From the NCBI RefSeq assembly GCF_900187395.1, contig NZ_FYEZ01000001.1:310001-374000 (forward strand): a DNA stretch of 64,000 nt, written 5' to 3'. Below are positions 50,897 to 60,492 of this stretch, one piece after another. The notes beneath the pieces are model-generated. The model saw only the letters and a program-made list of their open reading frames with translations, had not been told where the DNA came from and did no database searches. Both the position numbers and the translations under genes were made by a program. This DNA is from Kytococcus aerolatus (GTDB taxonomy: Bacteria; Actinomycetota; Actinomycetes; Actinomycetales; Dermatophilaceae). Numbering within the stretch: the stretch's first letter is position 1; each line of letters begins with the position of its first letter.

Positions 50897-52641
50897 GCAC
50901 GACTGCTGGATCCCACAAGGCGCGCCTCAAGAACCCGGCGCCCGTCATCGAGCCCGCCCAGAGCGGCCCGATCGGCAACGTTGCGAGCTGGGTGGACGCC
51001 CGCACCGGCGGCGCTGGTTTCACGAAGTACCTGATGCGCAAGGTCTTCCCCGACCACTGGTCGTTCATGATCGGTGAGATCGCCATGTACTCCATGGTCA
51101 TCTGCCTGATCACCGGTGTCTTCCTCACGATGTGGTTCGTCCCGTCGATGGCGCACACCGTCTACCAGGGTGAGTACGAGCCGCTGCGCGGCATCGGCCT
51201 GTCCGAGGCCTACGACTCCACGCTGGCGATCAGCTTCGACATCAAGGGTGGTCTGCTTATGCGGCAGATCCACCACTGGGCCGCGCTGATCTTCGTGGCG
51301 GCGATCATGCTGCACGCCTGCCGCGTGTTCTTCACCGGCGCGTTCCGCAAGCCCCGTGAGATCAACTGGGTGATCGGCTGCGCCCTGTCGATGATCGCCA
51401 TCTTCGAGGGCTTCATGGGCTACTCGCTGCCGGACGACCTGCTCTCCGGCACCGGTGTCCGCGCCATGCAGGGCTTCCTGATGTCCACCCCGGTCATCGG
51501 CACCTACATGTCCTACATGCTCTTCGGCGGCACCTTCCCCGGCGAGATGATCATCCCCCGCTTCTACGCCTTCCACGTGCTGATCATCCCGGCCATCCTG
51601 GTCGGCCTGTTCGCGGTCCACATCATCCTGGTGGCCGTGCACAAGCACACCCAGTACCCCGGACCGGGCCGCACGAACGACAACGTCGTCGGCTTCCGCG
51701 TGATGCCGGTGTACGCCGCGAAGGCCGGTGGATTCTTCTTCATCGTCTTCGGTCTGATCGTGCTGCTCTCCGCGCTCATCACGATCAACCCGGTGTGGGC
51801 CTACGGCCCCTACGAGCCCTCGCAGGTGACCGCCGGCTCGCAGCCGGACTGGTACATGGGCTTCGCCGACGGTGCGCTGCGTCTGCTCCCGGGTTCGTTC
51901 GAGTTCGTCCTGTTCGACCGGACGTTCTCCATGAACATCTTCCCGGGCTCGCTGTTCCTCATCCCGTTCATGTACGGCCTCGCCATGATCTACCCGTTCC
52001 TCGAGTCCTGGGTGACGGGTGACGACCGTGAGCACCACCTGCTGCAGTACCCGTACAACGCGCCGGTCCGGACCGGGATGGGCGCCGCGTTCATCACGGT
52101 CTACGTGGTGCTGTGGGCTGCTGCCGGCAACGACCTCATGGCCATCAAGCTGGGCCTCTCGATCAACGACATCACGATCTTCCTGCGGACCGCGTTCTTC
52201 CTCGGCCCGATCATCGTGTTCCTCGTGGTGAAGCACATCTGTGTCTCGCTGCAGCGTCGTGACCGGGAGAAGGTCCTGCACGGCCGTGAGTCGGGCCGCA
52301 TCGTGCGCACCCCGGAGGGTCGCTTCTTCGAGGCGCACGAGGAGCTGTCGCCCTACGAGCGCTGGAACCTGGTCCAGCACCCGGACTACCGGGCGCTCAC
52401 ACCGGAGGAGGTCGCGGGCGTCGACGAGCACGGCAACCCGAAGGACCCGTCCTTCATGGACAAGGCCCGCTCGAAGATGACGCACTTCTTCTTCAAGGAC
52501 CGCATCGCGCCGGTCACCCCGGCCGAGCTGGCCGCCGCTCACGCGGACGAGCACCACGCTCAGGATCACGCGCTGGCCGAGGCCGCCCAGGCCGAGGTCC
52601 AGGCGGTGGAGAGCGGCCTCACCGGCCAGAAGCGTCACTGA
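50893..52641 (+). CDS. qcrB: Cytochrome bc1 complex cytochrome b subunit
   Basis: Quinone-oxidising dihaem cytochrome b of 582 residues with about nine helices. Haem-ligand histidines lie in RQIHHWAALIFVAAIMLHACRVF and YAFHVLIIPAILVGLFAVHIILVAVHKHTQYPGPG; the quinol-site motif is PDWYMGFADGALR (in place of PEWY). The C-terminal cytoplasmic extension of more than 100 residues is rich in Ala, His and Glu. This subunit is the target of mycobacterial bc1 inhibitors such as telacebec. GTG start overlapping qcrA. A 17-bp-stem terminator follows. Confidence 0.97.
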   Translation: MSTTAGSHKARLKNPAPVIEPAQSGPIGNVASWVDARTGGAGFTKYLMRKVFPDHWSFMIGEIAMYSMVICLITGVFLTMWFVPSMAHTVYQGEYEPLRGIGLSEAYDSTLAISFDIKGGLLMRQIHHWAALIFVAAIMLHACRVFFTGAFRKPREINWVIGCALSMIAIFEGFMGYSLPDDLLSGTGVRAMQGFLMSTPVIGTYMSYMLFGGTFPGEMIIPRFYAFHVLIIPAILVGLFAVHIILVAVHKHTQYPGPGRTNDNVVGFRVMPVYAAKAGGFFFIVFGLIVLLSALITINPVWAYGPYEPSQVTAGSQPDWYMGFADGALRLLPGSFEFVLFDRTFSMNIFPGSLFLIPFMYGLAMIYPFLESWVTGDDREHHLLQYPYNAPVRTGMGAAFITVYVVLWAAAGNDLMAIKLGLSINDITIFLRTAFFLGPIIVFLVVKHICVSLQRRDREKVLHGRESGRIVRTPEGRFFEAHEELSPYERWNLVQHPDYRALTPEEVAGVDEHGNPKDPSFMDKARSKMTHFFFKDRIAPVTPAELAAAHADEHHAQDHALAEAAQAEVQAVESGLTGQKRH

Positions 52642-52654
52642 CGCAGCTCTCCCT

Positions 52655-52692
52655 AGAAGGGCCCGTCCTCCCTCCGGAGGACGGGCCCTTCT
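52655..52692 (+). terminator. Terminator of the ctaE-qcrCAB operon
   Basis: 17-bp perfect stem (52655-52671 with 52676-52692) around CTCC, directly after the qcrB stop. Confidence 0.9.
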
Positions 52693-52716
52693 GTCTGCCC
52701 GGTCGCCTGCAACACA

Positions 52717-52776
52717 GGTCACCTCGTGCCCGCGGGCATCACCGGTTCAGGCGATGCCCGCGGGCACGAGGTGACC
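52717..52776. repeat. 24-bp perfect inverted repeat with 12-base loop
   Basis: 52717-52740 is exactly complementary to 52753-52776. It lies 24 bases beyond the qcrB terminator and 46 bases before the -10 box of the metallopeptidase gene. It may be a second terminator, a regulatory hairpin, or a relic of a small mobile element; no adjacent transposase supports the last. Confidence 0.75.
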
Positions 52777-52834
52777 GTCGTCAGGCGGGAAGGTCTGAGA
52801 CGGTCGTCAGCGGGCGGCCCGTACAGTGACCGTC

Positions 52835-53236
52835 ATGGACCCTGACCGCTACGCCCTGTCCCCCGAGGAGTTCGAGGACGCGGTCGGCGACGGGTTGGAC
52901 CGACTCCCCCAGGCGCTGCTGGACCGCATGGACAACGTGGTGATCCTCGTGGAGGAGGAGCCGACCCCCGAGCAGCTGCGCAGCGTCGATCTCCCCGGCG
53001 CCCACGGGTCCGGCAGATCGCTCTTCGGGCTCTACGAGGGCACGCCGCTCCCCCAGCGCGGCGAGTTCTACCCACCGACGGTCCCGGACCGCATCAGCAT
53101 CTTCCGAGGGCCGCTCTCCCGTGCGTTCCGGTCACCTCAGCGCCTCCGCGAGGAGGCGGCACGCACGGTGATCCACGAGGTCGCCCACCACTTCGGCATC
53201 AGCGACGAGCGGCTTCACGAGCTCGGCTGGGGCTGA
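52835..53236 (+). CDS. Small cytoplasmic zincin-like metallopeptidase family protein
   Basis: A 133-residue protein of the minimal zincin family (PF06262 type). The active-site helix is VIHEVAHHFGISDERLHELGW: HExxH with a third ligand a few residues on, as in metzincin-like small peptidases. The N-terminal half has an acidic segment, ILVEEEPTPEQ, and GLYEGTPLPQR. No signal peptide. The ATG at 52835 has TACAGT (52822-52827) ending seven bases upstream, a leaderless promoter. Its partner or substrate is unknown. Confidence 0.88.
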   Translation: MDPDRYALSPEEFEDAVGDGLDRLPQALLDRMDNVVILVEEEPTPEQLRSVDLPGAHGSGRSLFGLYEGTPLPQRGEFYPPTVPDRISIFRGPLSRAFRSPQRLREEAARTVIHEVAHHFGISDERLHELGWG

Positions 53237-53242
53237 CCGGGA

Positions 53243-53608
53243 TCAGACGGGGTCGACGGGGCGAAGCTCCATCCCGGCTCCCGGTGCCAGCTCGCACTCC
53301 ACGCACCGTGGGCTGGTGACGTGGAGCGGCATGTGGAAGAGCGCGGAACAGAAGGCCGACGACCGGGCGGTGACATCGACGACGACGGTTTCGGAGCACA
53401 ACACGAGCGTCTCCCGGTCCAGGTGAACGGCCGCATGACGCATGGCCCGTCGTGACCTGGCCCAGAGGCTGGAGCTGTCCCGCCGGAGGCTCCTGGGAGC
53501 CGGAGTCCCCTCTCTACGGCGGGGCTGCCCGCCCACGCCGCGAGGGGGCGTCACGAGGTCATCGTCCTCGTTCCACGTCTCGTCCGGACCTGAGCTGGCT
53601 CGATCCAT
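53243..53608 (-). CDS. Hypothetical protein of doubtful status in a gene-poor stretch
   Basis: A minus-strand frame of about 121 residues starting MDRASSGPDETW and containing MRHAAVHLDRETLVLCSETVVVDVTARSSAFCSALFHM. Third-position G/C is high in its last 65 codons and weaker before. Another minus-strand frame (to 53551) overlaps its start and contains a protein-like stretch, FFEAHLTHSAWIQPDGW, and a plus-strand frame near 53765-53885 also has high third-position GC. No family is recognised on either strand. The 53237-53885 interval may hold one frameshifted or decayed gene, or a small real gene such as this one. Confidence 0.3.
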   Translation of the reverse strand: MDRASSGPDETWNEDDDLVTPPRGVGGQPRRREGTPAPRSLRRDSSSLWARSRRAMRHAAVHLDRETLVLCSETVVVDVTARSSAFCSALFHMPLHVTSPRCVECELAPGAGMELRPVDPV

Positions 53609-53885
53609 GGCAGCTCCAGCCGCAACCAGCCGTCGGGCTGGATCCAGGCCGAGTGGGTCAGGTGGGCTTCGAAGAACCGCGTGCACGGATCCGACACACG
53701 CTGGATGCCGCACGCACGGACACAGGAACCCTGGCCTGCTGCCGTGTGGAGACCCCCTCCGCGTGCTGGCTCCGGACGGCGCCCTCCGGAGGATCCACGA
53801 GCGCGCCCGGGAGCTGGCGGCGCACCACCCGTTCTCCCTGCGCCCCGCACCCCGGGGGGCCGCGCACGCGGTGTGGCGCAGACGT

Positions 53886-53921
53886 GAAGAGGGCCCCTCC
53901 CGGTGGGGAGGGGCCCTCTTC
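53886..53921 (-). terminator. Terminator of the ctaCDF operon
   Basis: 15-bp perfect stem (53886-53900 with 53907-53921) and six-base loop, 26 bases past the ctaF stop. Confidence 0.88.
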
Positions 53922-53946
53922 AGATGACCGTCAGGCGGTCAGCGGC

Positions 53947-54351
53947 TCACACGTGGTGCGGGCCCGAGTAGTACTCGTAGACCCAGCCGACGACGGCGAT
54001 GACCAGCATGAACAGACCGATGACGAACATCCACCAGCCGACGGCCACGCCGGTGAACACCACCGCGCAGGCGAGGGACAGCCACAGCGGCCACCAGGAG
54101 TACGGCGCGAAGTGACCGTAGTGCCCGGCAACCTGGTCCTGGTGACCGAAACGGTCGTCCTCGGGACGGATGCCGTCGATCGTCTTCGCCGTCACGCCCA
54201 GGTACCAGGCGATCATCACCCAGAACACGACGCTGAGGCCCAGGGCGATGGCACCGACCGGCTCGTTCCACCCGGTCCAGAAGCCGTACAGCAGGAAGAA
54301 GATGACGTACGCGGGCGTGAGGTACCAGAAGAGCTTGGTCTCGACCTTCAT
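53947..54351 (-). CDS. ctaF: Cytochrome aa3 oxidase subunit IV
   Basis: Small accessory subunit of the actinobacterial aa3 oxidase; 134 residues with four hydrophobic helices (about 6-26, 33-53, 82-103, 104-125). The N-terminus MKVETKLFWYLTPAYVIFFLLYGFWTGWNEPVGAIAL and the Trp-rich SWWPLWLSLAC are family hallmarks. The ATG at 54351 has GAGGAAC upstream, seven bases after the ctaD stop. Last gene of ctaC-ctaD-ctaF. Confidence 0.93.
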   Translation of the reverse strand: MKVETKLFWYLTPAYVIFFLLYGFWTGWNEPVGAIALGLSVVFWVMIAWYLGVTAKTIDGIRPEDDRFGHQDQVAGHYGHFAPYSWWPLWLSLACAVVFTGVAVGWWMFVIGLFMLVIAVVGWVYEYYSGPHHV

Positions 54352-54358
54352 GTGTTCC

Positions 54359-56161
54359 TCACTTCCCGTCGCGCGCGACGTCGTTGGTGTACGTGGCGTT
54401 GCTGTGGGCGGAACCGCCACCGTGCACACCAGCCAGATCCGGCTCGTCCACCAGCTCGCCGATGACCTTCCCGTCCGGGGTCGGGGCATCGAGCCCAGCG
54501 ACCTCCGGGTGGTTCAGGTCGAACACCGGACGCTCCGAGCGGATGCGCGGGATCGAGTTGAAGTTGTGACGCGGGGGCGGGCAGCTGGTGGCCCACTCGA
54601 GGGAGGAGCCCCAGCCCCACGGGTCGTCGACCTCGACCTTCGGAGCCTTCTTGGCCGTGATGTACACGTTCCAGAAGAACGGGAGCATCGAGGAGGCCAG
54701 GATGAAGGAACCGACCGTGGAGACCTGGTTCAGGAAGGTGAAGCCGTCCTCCACCAGGTAGTCCGCGTAACGACGGGGCATGCCCTCGATACCCAGGACG
54801 TGCTGCACGAGGAAGGTCGTGTGGAAGCCCACGAAGAGCAGCCAGAAGTGGATCTTGCCCAGCGTCTCGTTGAGCATCTTGCCGGTCAGCTTCGGCCACC
54901 AGAAGTAGAAACCGGCGAACATTGCGAACACCACGGTGCCGAAGACCACGTAGTGGAAGTGGGCCACCACGAAGTAGGAGTCCGTGAGGTGCAGGTCGAC
55001 CGCCGGGGCGGAGAGCACGACACCGGTGACACCACCGAAGAGGAAGGTCACGAGGAAGCCGAGCGCCCAGAGCATCGGGGTCTCGAAGCTCAGCGAGCCC
55101 TGCCACATGGTGCCGATCCAGTTGAAGAACTTCACACCGGTCGGGACGGCGATGAGCATCGTCATGATCGCGAAGAAGGGCAGGAGGACCTGGCCCGTGG
55201 CGTACATGTGGTGGGCCCACACCGAGACCGACAGGGCTGCGATCGCCATCACGGCGATGACCAGGGTCTTGTAGCCGAAGACCGGCTTGCGGCTGAAGAC
55301 CGGGATGACCTCGGAGATGATGCCGAAGAAGGGCAGCGCGATGATGTAGACCTCGGGGTGACCGAAGAACCAGAACAGGTTCTGCCAGAGCATCGCGCCA
55401 CCGTTGGACACGTCGTAGATCTGGGTGCCGACGATGCGGTCGGCGGCCATTGCGAACATCGCGGCGGTCAGCACCGGGAACACCAGCAGCGCCAGGATCG
55501 AGGTGATCAGGACGGTCCAGGTGAACACCGGCATGCGGAACATGGTCATGCCCGGCGCGCGCATGCAGATGATGGTGGTCACGAAGTTGACCGAACCGAG
55601 GATGGTGCCGAAGCCCGCGAGGCCCAGGCCCATGACCCAGAGGTCACCGCCCAGTCCGGGGCTGTAGGTCGGACCGGCCAGCGGCTGGTAGGCGAACCAC
55701 CCGAAGGAGGCTGCACCGGAGGGGGTCAGGAAGCCACCCATGGCGATGATGCCGCCCCAGAGGAAGATCAGGAAGGCGAACATGTTCATCCGCGGGAAGG
55801 CGACGTCCGGGGCGCCGATCTGCAGCGGGACGATCGCGTTGGCGAAGCCCGCGAAAAGGGGCGTCGCGAAGAGCAGGAGCATCACGGTGCCGTGCATCGT
55901 GAACATCGCGTTGAACTGCTCCTTGGACTGCAGCACCTGCATGCCCGGCTCGAAGAGCTCGGCACGGATCAGCAGGGCCATCAGTCCGCCGAGGCAGAAC
56001 CACGCCACGGTGACGATGAAGTAGAGGTTGCCGATGACCTTGTGGTCGGTCGTCGTCAGGTACTTGTAGGCCAGCGAACCGACCTTGGTCTGGGGGGCTG
56101 CCACCGAGGTCGTGGACTCAGCCACGCGGTGGGTTGCCCCGGGGTGCGAAATGGTGGCCAT
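54359..56161 (-). CDS. ctaD: Cytochrome aa3 oxidase subunit I
   Basis: Catalytic core of the terminal oxidase, reducing O2 to water and pumping protons. The 600-residue protein has 12 helices. Haem a ligand is in FTMHGTVML; CuB ligands are in [14 protein letters not shown] (His-Tyr cross-link region) and [10 protein letters not shown]; the haem a3 ligand region is [28 protein letters not shown]. It overlaps the ctaC stop by one base (TGATG). The cytoplasmic C-terminus is long. Confidence 0.97.
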   Translation of the reverse strand: MATISHPGATHRVAESTTSVAAPQTKVGSLAYKYLTTTDHKVIGNLYFIVTVAWFCLGGLMALLIRAELFEPGMQVLQSKEQFNAMFTMHGTVMLLLFATPLFAGFANAIVPLQIGAPDVAFPRMNMFAFLIFLWGGIIAMGGFLTPSGAASFGWFAYQPLAGPTYSPGLGGDLWVMGLGLAGFGTILGSVNFVTTIICMRAPGMTMFRMPVFTWTVLITSILALLVFPVLTAAMFAMAADRIVGTQIYDVSNGGAMLWQNLFWFFGHPEVYIIALPFFGIISEVIPVFSRKPVFGYKTLVIAVMAIAALSVSVWAHHMYATGQVLLPFFAIMTMLIAVPTGVKFFNWIGTMWQGSLSFETPMLWALGFLVTFLFGGVTGVVLSAPAVDLHLTDSYFVVAHFHYVVFGTVVFAMFAGFYFWWPKLTGKMLNETLGKIHFWLLFVGFHTTFLVQHVLGIEGMPRRYADYLVEDGFTFLNQVSTVGSFILASSMLPFFWNVYITAKKAPKVEVDDPWGWGSSLEWATSCPPPRHNFNSIPRIRSERPVFDLNHPEVAGLDAPTPDGKVIGELVDEPDLAGVHGGGSAHSNATYTNDVARDGK

Positions 56162-57078
56162 CAGTTCTCGTCCTTCCCGCCCTGGAGCATCCAGTCGTTG
56201 TGCCCCGGGTCGCGATCCTCGACCGCGGGCTCACCGTTGATGAGCTCCTTGCGGTCGTACTGCTCGTTGAGGAAGCCGGTCTGGCCCTCGTCCTCGAGCG
56301 CCTGCATCTGCTTGTCGTACTCCTCGCGCGAGACGACCTTCACCTGGAAGAGCATCTCGGCGTGGTACGCACCGCAGAGCTCGGCGCACTTGCCCTGGTA
56401 GGTGCCCTCCTCGGTCGGGACGACCTGGAAGCGGTTCACACGACCGGGGATCATGTCCAGCTTCTGGAGGAACTGCGGGACCCAGAAGGAGTGGATGACA
56501 TCACGCGTGGTCAGCACGAACTCGGTGCGCTCGTTGACCGGCAGGTAGAGGGTGGGCAGGCTCTCGGCCACGCCGTCCTTGCCGGTGAGGACGGCCTGCT
56601 GGCCGGTCTCGTAGACGTTGTCGTCGAGGTAGTTGAAGTCCCAGCTCCACTGCTTGCCCACGACGTTGACCGTGTTCTGCGGCTCCTCGTCGATGTTGAG
56701 CAGGTCGTTCTCGAGCTTCACGTTCTGGACGAACAGGCCGGCGACCATCACGATCGGCACGACCGTGTAGAGGATCTCGATCGGCACGTTGTACCGGACC
56801 TGCTTGGGCACCTCGTCCTCGTGGCGACGGCGGTACATCACGATGCACCAGGCCGTCAGCGCCCAGACGAGGACGGCGATCGCCATACCGGCGATCCACA
56901 TGCCGACCCAGAAGGTGTGGATGCCGTCACCGTTCTCGGTGACGCTCTCGGGGAGATATGCGCGCTTGAATTCGTCCGCGGTGCCACAGCCGGAGAGTGC
57001 GGTGGCACCCAGCGTGGCCATACCAGCAAGGACCGCGGGGCGCTTCCAACGCCGTGTGTGCTCGGGGTGCCTGTGCAC
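56161..57078 (-). CDS. ctaC: Cytochrome aa3 oxidase subunit II
   Basis: Accepts electrons at the CuA site; 305 residues. The N-terminal signal ends in lipobox L-S-G-C, so the mature protein is probably lipidated. Two transmembrane helices follow (about 55-80 and 98-118), then a cupredoxin domain with QWSWDFNY and CuA ligands in [12 protein letters not shown]. No fused cytochrome c, as expected where cytochrome cc of QcrC is the donor. GTG start at 57078. First gene of ctaC-ctaD-ctaF. Confidence 0.96.
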   Translation of the reverse strand: MHRHPEHTRRWKRPAVLAGMATLGATALSGCGTADEFKRAYLPESVTENGDGIHTFWVGMWIAGMAIAVLVWALTAWCIVMYRRRHEDEVPKQVRYNVPIEILYTVVPIVMVAGLFVQNVKLENDLLNIDEEPQNTVNVVGKQWSWDFNYLDDNVYETGQQAVLTGKDGVAESLPTLYLPVNERTEFVLTTRDVIHSFWVPQFLQKLDMIPGRVNRFQVVPTEEGTYQGKCAELCGAYHAEMLFQVKVVSREEYDKQMQALEDEGQTGFLNEQYDRKELINGEPAVEDRDPGHNDWMLQGGKDEN

Positions 57079-57129
57079 TCGATGCCGCCTTCCGTGGATC
57101 AGGGTGGTCAGTGGGCTTGCGCCGACATG

Positions 57130-57834
57130 CTACCCAACGTCGTTGTTCAGGATGAGGGAGGCTCGCCGCCACGGGTCGGGCAGCTCCCGAGCCGTCCTCA
57201 GGCGCAGAAGATACTCGGTGCGGGGGATGCTGCGAACACCCAGGGTGCGCAGGTGCGGGGTCGCCCACTGCACGTCCACGAGGGCCTCCTCCCCCAGCGC
57301 CCCCAGGACCCGGGACAGGGCCACGACCGCCGCCTTCGAGGCGTCGGTGCGCCGGTGGAACATCGACTCCCCGGCGAAGAACCCGCCCAGACCGACCCCG
57401 TAGAGCCCCCCGGCCAGCTCCTCCCCCGGTCGCCCCGCCCACACCTCGATGCTGTGCGCGTGCCCCAGCCGGTGCAGCCGACCGTAGGCGCGGCGGATGC
57501 GCGGGGTGATCCAGGCCCCCTCCCGCGCCGGGTCCGCGCAGCCCCGGAGCACCTGGTCGAAGCAGCGATCGACGGTGAGGGTGAACCCTCGCATCGACCG
57601 CCGCAGGGAGCGGCTGACGTGGACCTCGTCGGGCAGCAGCACCCCCCGCTCCACCGGGAACCACCAGCCCACCGGGCCCCGCCCGTGCTGACCGAGCCCC
57701 ATCGGGAAGACCCCGTGGGAGTAGGCGGACAGCAAGGTGCCGGGGGCGAGATCGCCCCCGGCACCGATGAGGTCCTGCTCCGGGTCGGCCGTGGCCACCA
57801 GTCCGGCGAAGTCGTACTCGCTGGTGAGGCGCAC
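57130..57834 (-). CDS. aat: Leucyl/phenylalanyl-tRNA-protein transferase
   Basis: Adds Leu or Phe from tRNA to proteins with N-terminal Arg or Lys, marking them for ClpS/ClpAP-type degradation (N-degron pathway). The 234 residues contain AYSHGVFPMG, WWFPVERGVL, EGAWITPRIRRAYGRLHRLGHAHSIEVW, GGLYGVGLGGFFAGESMFHR and DVQWATPHLRTLGV, all family motifs. The GTG at 57834 lies 32 bases after the erpA stop, so co-transcription with erpA is likely. Confidence 0.94.
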   Translation of the reverse strand: MRLTSEYDFAGLVATADPEQDLIGAGGDLAPGTLLSAYSHGVFPMGLGQHGRGPVGWWFPVERGVLLPDEVHVSRSLRRSMRGFTLTVDRCFDQVLRGCADPAREGAWITPRIRRAYGRLHRLGHAHSIEVWAGRPGEELAGGLYGVGLGGFFAGESMFHRRTDASKAAVVALSRVLGALGEEALVDVQWATPHLRTLGVRSIPRTEYLLRLRTARELPDPWRRASLILNNDVG

Positions 57835-57866
57835 GCCCTGTCGACCCCGAAGGCTCCCGCAGCCGC

Positions 57867-58220
57867 TCAGCTGAAGGAGTCGCCGCAGGCGCAGGAGCTG
57901 CCCGCGTTGGGGTTGTCGATGGTGAAGCCCTGCTTCTCGATCGTGTCGGCGAAGTCGATGGAGGCACCCTCGAGGTACGGGGTGCTCATGCGGTCGACGA
58001 CGACCTCGACACCGTCGAACTCGCGGACGGCGTCACCGTCGAGCGTGCGCTCGTCGAAGTAGAGCTGGTAGATCAGGCCGGAGCAGCCGCCCGGCTGCAC
58101 ACCGATGCGGAGACGCAGGTCGTCCCGCCCCTCCTGCTCCAGAAGGCTCTTGACCTTCTCGGCCGCGACGGGGGTCAGGGTGACGCCGTGCGTCGCCTGG
58201 GACTGGTCCTGAACGGTCAT
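57867..58220 (-). CDS. erpA: Iron-sulfur cluster insertion protein, ErpA/A-type carrier
   Basis: A 117-residue HesB/IscA carrier that delivers Fe-S clusters to apo-proteins such as aconitase and the respiratory Rieske protein. The three cluster cysteines are in GGCSGLIYQ and the C-terminal SCACGDSF. MTVQDQ start at 58220 with a GAAGGAA ribosome site. It lies beside the oxidase operon, as the homologue does near ctaC in mycobacteria. Confidence 0.93.
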   Translation of the reverse strand: MTVQDQSQATHGVTLTPVAAEKVKSLLEQEGRDDLRLRIGVQPGGCSGLIYQLYFDERTLDGDAVREFDGVEVVVDRMSTPYLEGASIDFADTIEKQGFTIDNPNAGSSCACGDSFS

Positions 58221-58342
58221 GTCGATTCCTTCTCAGTGCCGATGCGTGCGATGGCGATGCGGGCTCGCCGAAGGGTCGTGCGGTGAACGCCTCGTCCTCG
58301 GAGGTTGTTCCCGGCCAGCGTACGCCCGTCGACGCCCCGCCC

Positions 58343-59710
58343 TCAGCCCCGGGCGGTCCCGAGCTTCTCCAGGAGGAGCGCCTCGGCCACGCACACCCGC
58401 TCGAACTCCCCCAGGTGGAGGCTCTCGTTGGCGCCGTGGGCACGGGTGTCGGGGTCCTCCACCCCGGTCACGAGGATGGAGGCCTCCGGGAAGCGCTCGG
58501 AGAACATCGCGATGAACGGGATGGACCCGCCCAGGCCGACGTCCACCGCGTCGGCCCCCCAGGACTCCGCGAAGGCTTCCCGGGCGGCGTCGTAGGCAGG
58601 CCCGGTCGCCTCGGCGCTGAATCCGGAGCCGGAGTCGGCCAGGGAGATCTCCAGCCGGGCCCCCCACGGGGCGTGCTCCCGCAGGTGCCGCTCGATGGCG
58701 GCGTAGGCCTCCTGCGGGTCCTGGGAGGGGGCGAGCCGGAAGGAGAGCGCTCCGCGGACCGAGGCGACCAGCGTGTTGGAGGCCTCGTCGACGCGGGGAG
58801 CGTCCAGGCCGATGAGGCTGGCGGTGGGCTTGCCCCACAGGCGCGCCGGGAGGCTGCCGGAGCCCACGAGCTCCGACCCCTCGAGCATCCCCGCCTCGGC
58901 CCGGAAGTCCGCCTCCTCCATGGGCAGGTCCGTCACCGGGTCGGTCACCAGACCGTCCACGGCCACGTCACCGTGCTCGTCGTGGAGGCTGGCCACGAGC
59001 CGGGAGAAGGCGGTGAGGGCGTCCATCGCCGGGCCGCCGTACATGCCCGAGTGGACCGAGTGGCTCAGCGTGGAGAGGATGAGCTCAACCCGGACCATGC
59101 CGCGCAGCGAGGTGGTCAGCGCCGGGACGCCGACCTTCCAGTTCGCCGAGTCCGCCAGCACGATGGCGTCGCAGGCCAGACGGTCGCCGTGGCGCTCGAG
59201 GATGACCGGGAGGGACTCCGAGCCGAACTCCTCCTCCCCCTCGACGAAGACGGTCACCCCGACCGGGGGCCTCCCGTCGTGGGCGCGCAGGGCGGCCACG
59301 TGCGCGAGCACCCCGGCCTTGTCGTCGGCGCACCCGCGACCGAAGAGGCGGTCACCACGGCGGGTCGGCTCGAAGGCGGGGCTGTCCCACTCCGCCGGGT
59401 CGCCGGGCGGCTGCACGTCGTGGTGGGCGTAGAGCAGGACGGTGGGAGCACCCTCCGGGGCCGGCAGGGTGCCGATGACCGCCGGGGCCCCGCCCTCGGC
59501 GACGATCTCCACCTCCATGCCCACCCCGCGCAGCAGCTCGGCGGTCGCCTCGGCCGAGCGTCGGACGGGCTCCTGGTCGAAGGTGGTCATCGAGACGCTG
59601 GGGATCCGTGCCAGCTCGACGAGCTCGTCGATGACGCGGGGCATGTCCGCCAGGACGCGCTGACGGAGCTCCTCGGAGCGGGCGGGGTCGGTCACAGGGG
59701 TGTTCTCCAT
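58343..59710 (-). CDS. M20-family dipeptidase
   Basis: Zinc-dependent exopeptidase of 455 residues (CNDP/PepV-like). Zinc ligands and catalytic residues are in LLYAHHDVQPPG, GRGCADDKAGVLAHVAAL and FVEGEEEFGS, with a later Asp in VLADSANW; the lid/dimerisation domain has LSHSVHSGMYGGPAMDAL, and the C-terminal His is in DTRAHGANESLHL. Cytoplasmic peptide catabolism is likely. ATG at 59710 with TACTCT (59718-59723, minus strand) seven bases upstream, probably leaderless. Confidence 0.92.
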   Translation of the reverse strand: MENTPVTDPARSEELRQRVLADMPRVIDELVELARIPSVSMTTFDQEPVRRSAEATAELLRGVGMEVEIVAEGGAPAVIGTLPAPEGAPTVLLYAHHDVQPPGDPAEWDSPAFEPTRRGDRLFGRGCADDKAGVLAHVAALRAHDGRPPVGVTVFVEGEEEFGSESLPVILERHGDRLACDAIVLADSANWKVGVPALTTSLRGMVRVELILSTLSHSVHSGMYGGPAMDALTAFSRLVASLHDEHGDVAVDGLVTDPVTDLPMEEADFRAEAGMLEGSELVGSGSLPARLWGKPTASLIGLDAPRVDEASNTLVASVRGALSFRLAPSQDPQEAYAAIERHLREHAPWGARLEISLADSGSGFSAEATGPAYDAAREAFAESWGADAVDVGLGGSIPFIAMFSERFPEASILVTGVEDPDTRAHGANESLHLGEFERVCVAEALLLEKLGTARG

Positions 59711-59788
59711 GGAGTCGAGAGTAGGTGCTGCCCGGCCCCGGACCCGGTCATGCCCCCTCCGGCCGCCCCGAGCCCACCGGCCGTCCGG

Positions 59789-60457
59789 TCAGCGCAGGGC
59801 CAGCGGCTGCTCACCGTGGGAGACGCGCACCCGCGGGGTCCGGGCACCACGCATCTGGAAGGAACGCAGCACGACATAGGTCAGGTGGCCCGACGCCTCG
59901 TCGGCCCGCTTCGGGAAGACCCGGGGGATCTCCGCCCGCAGCCGCCGTGCCAGCAGCGCCGCGTCGAGCAGGCCGTAGAGCAGCAGCCCGTAGACGGCGA
60001 CGAAGACCACCGTCCGGACCCACGGCGCGACGTTCGGCAGGAACATCATGGCCACGGTGCCGACGAGCAGCAGGAGCAGGACCGGGAGCATCACCTCACC
60101 GACGGTGAAACGACCGTCCACCCGGTCCCGGACGTAGGCGCGCACCGGTCCCCGGTCGCGCGCTCCGAGGTACCGGTCGTCGCCGTCGAGCATCCCCTGG
60201 CGCACCCGGGCCCGCTCCGCGGCGCGCTCCTCCCGCTCCGCCTTCTTGGCGGCCTTGCGGTCGGTGACGACCAAGGGCTTGCGACGGGCGGCCTCAGCCT
60301 CCCGTCGCTTCGGGGTGGGACGGCCCTTCTTCTCCTGCCCTCGGGGGCGGGTGCTGCTGCCATCGCCCGACGCCGGGCGCCCCGTCCCCTCCTCTCCCAG
60401 CGGCGTGGCACCGTGCTGGGGGTCGCGGGCAGGGTCGGTCGGAATGCGCTTGGCCAT
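59789..60457 (-). CDS. DUF3043 family membrane protein
   Basis: A 222-residue protein. The first 100 residues are a basic, disordered Lys/Arg/Glu-rich cytoplasmic region (GRPTPKRREAEAARRKPLV, KAAKKAEREERAAERARVRQGMLDGDDRYLGARDRGPVRAYVRDRVD), followed by two transmembrane helices (about 122-140, 147-166) and a short tail. This matches DUF3043; function unknown. ATG at 60457 with TATCCT (60464-60469, minus strand) six bases upstream, one of the clearest leaderless promoters here. Confidence 0.86.
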   Translation of the reverse strand: MAKRIPTDPARDPQHGATPLGEEGTGRPASGDGSSTRPRGQEKKGRPTPKRREAEAARRKPLVVTDRKAAKKAEREERAAERARVRQGMLDGDDRYLGARDRGPVRAYVRDRVDGRFTVGEVMLPVLLLLLVGTVAMMFLPNVAPWVRTVVFVAVYGLLLYGLLDAALLARRLRAEIPRVFPKRADEASGHLTYVVLRSFQMRGARTPRVRVSHGEQPLALR

Positions 60458-60492
60458 GGGCCAAGGATACGGCGGGGTGCGATACTCCCTGC

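Noticed and set aside
52717-52776. Terminal inverted repeat of an insertion sequence
   Set aside because: The arms are only 12 bases apart, with no transposase gene or flanking target duplication.
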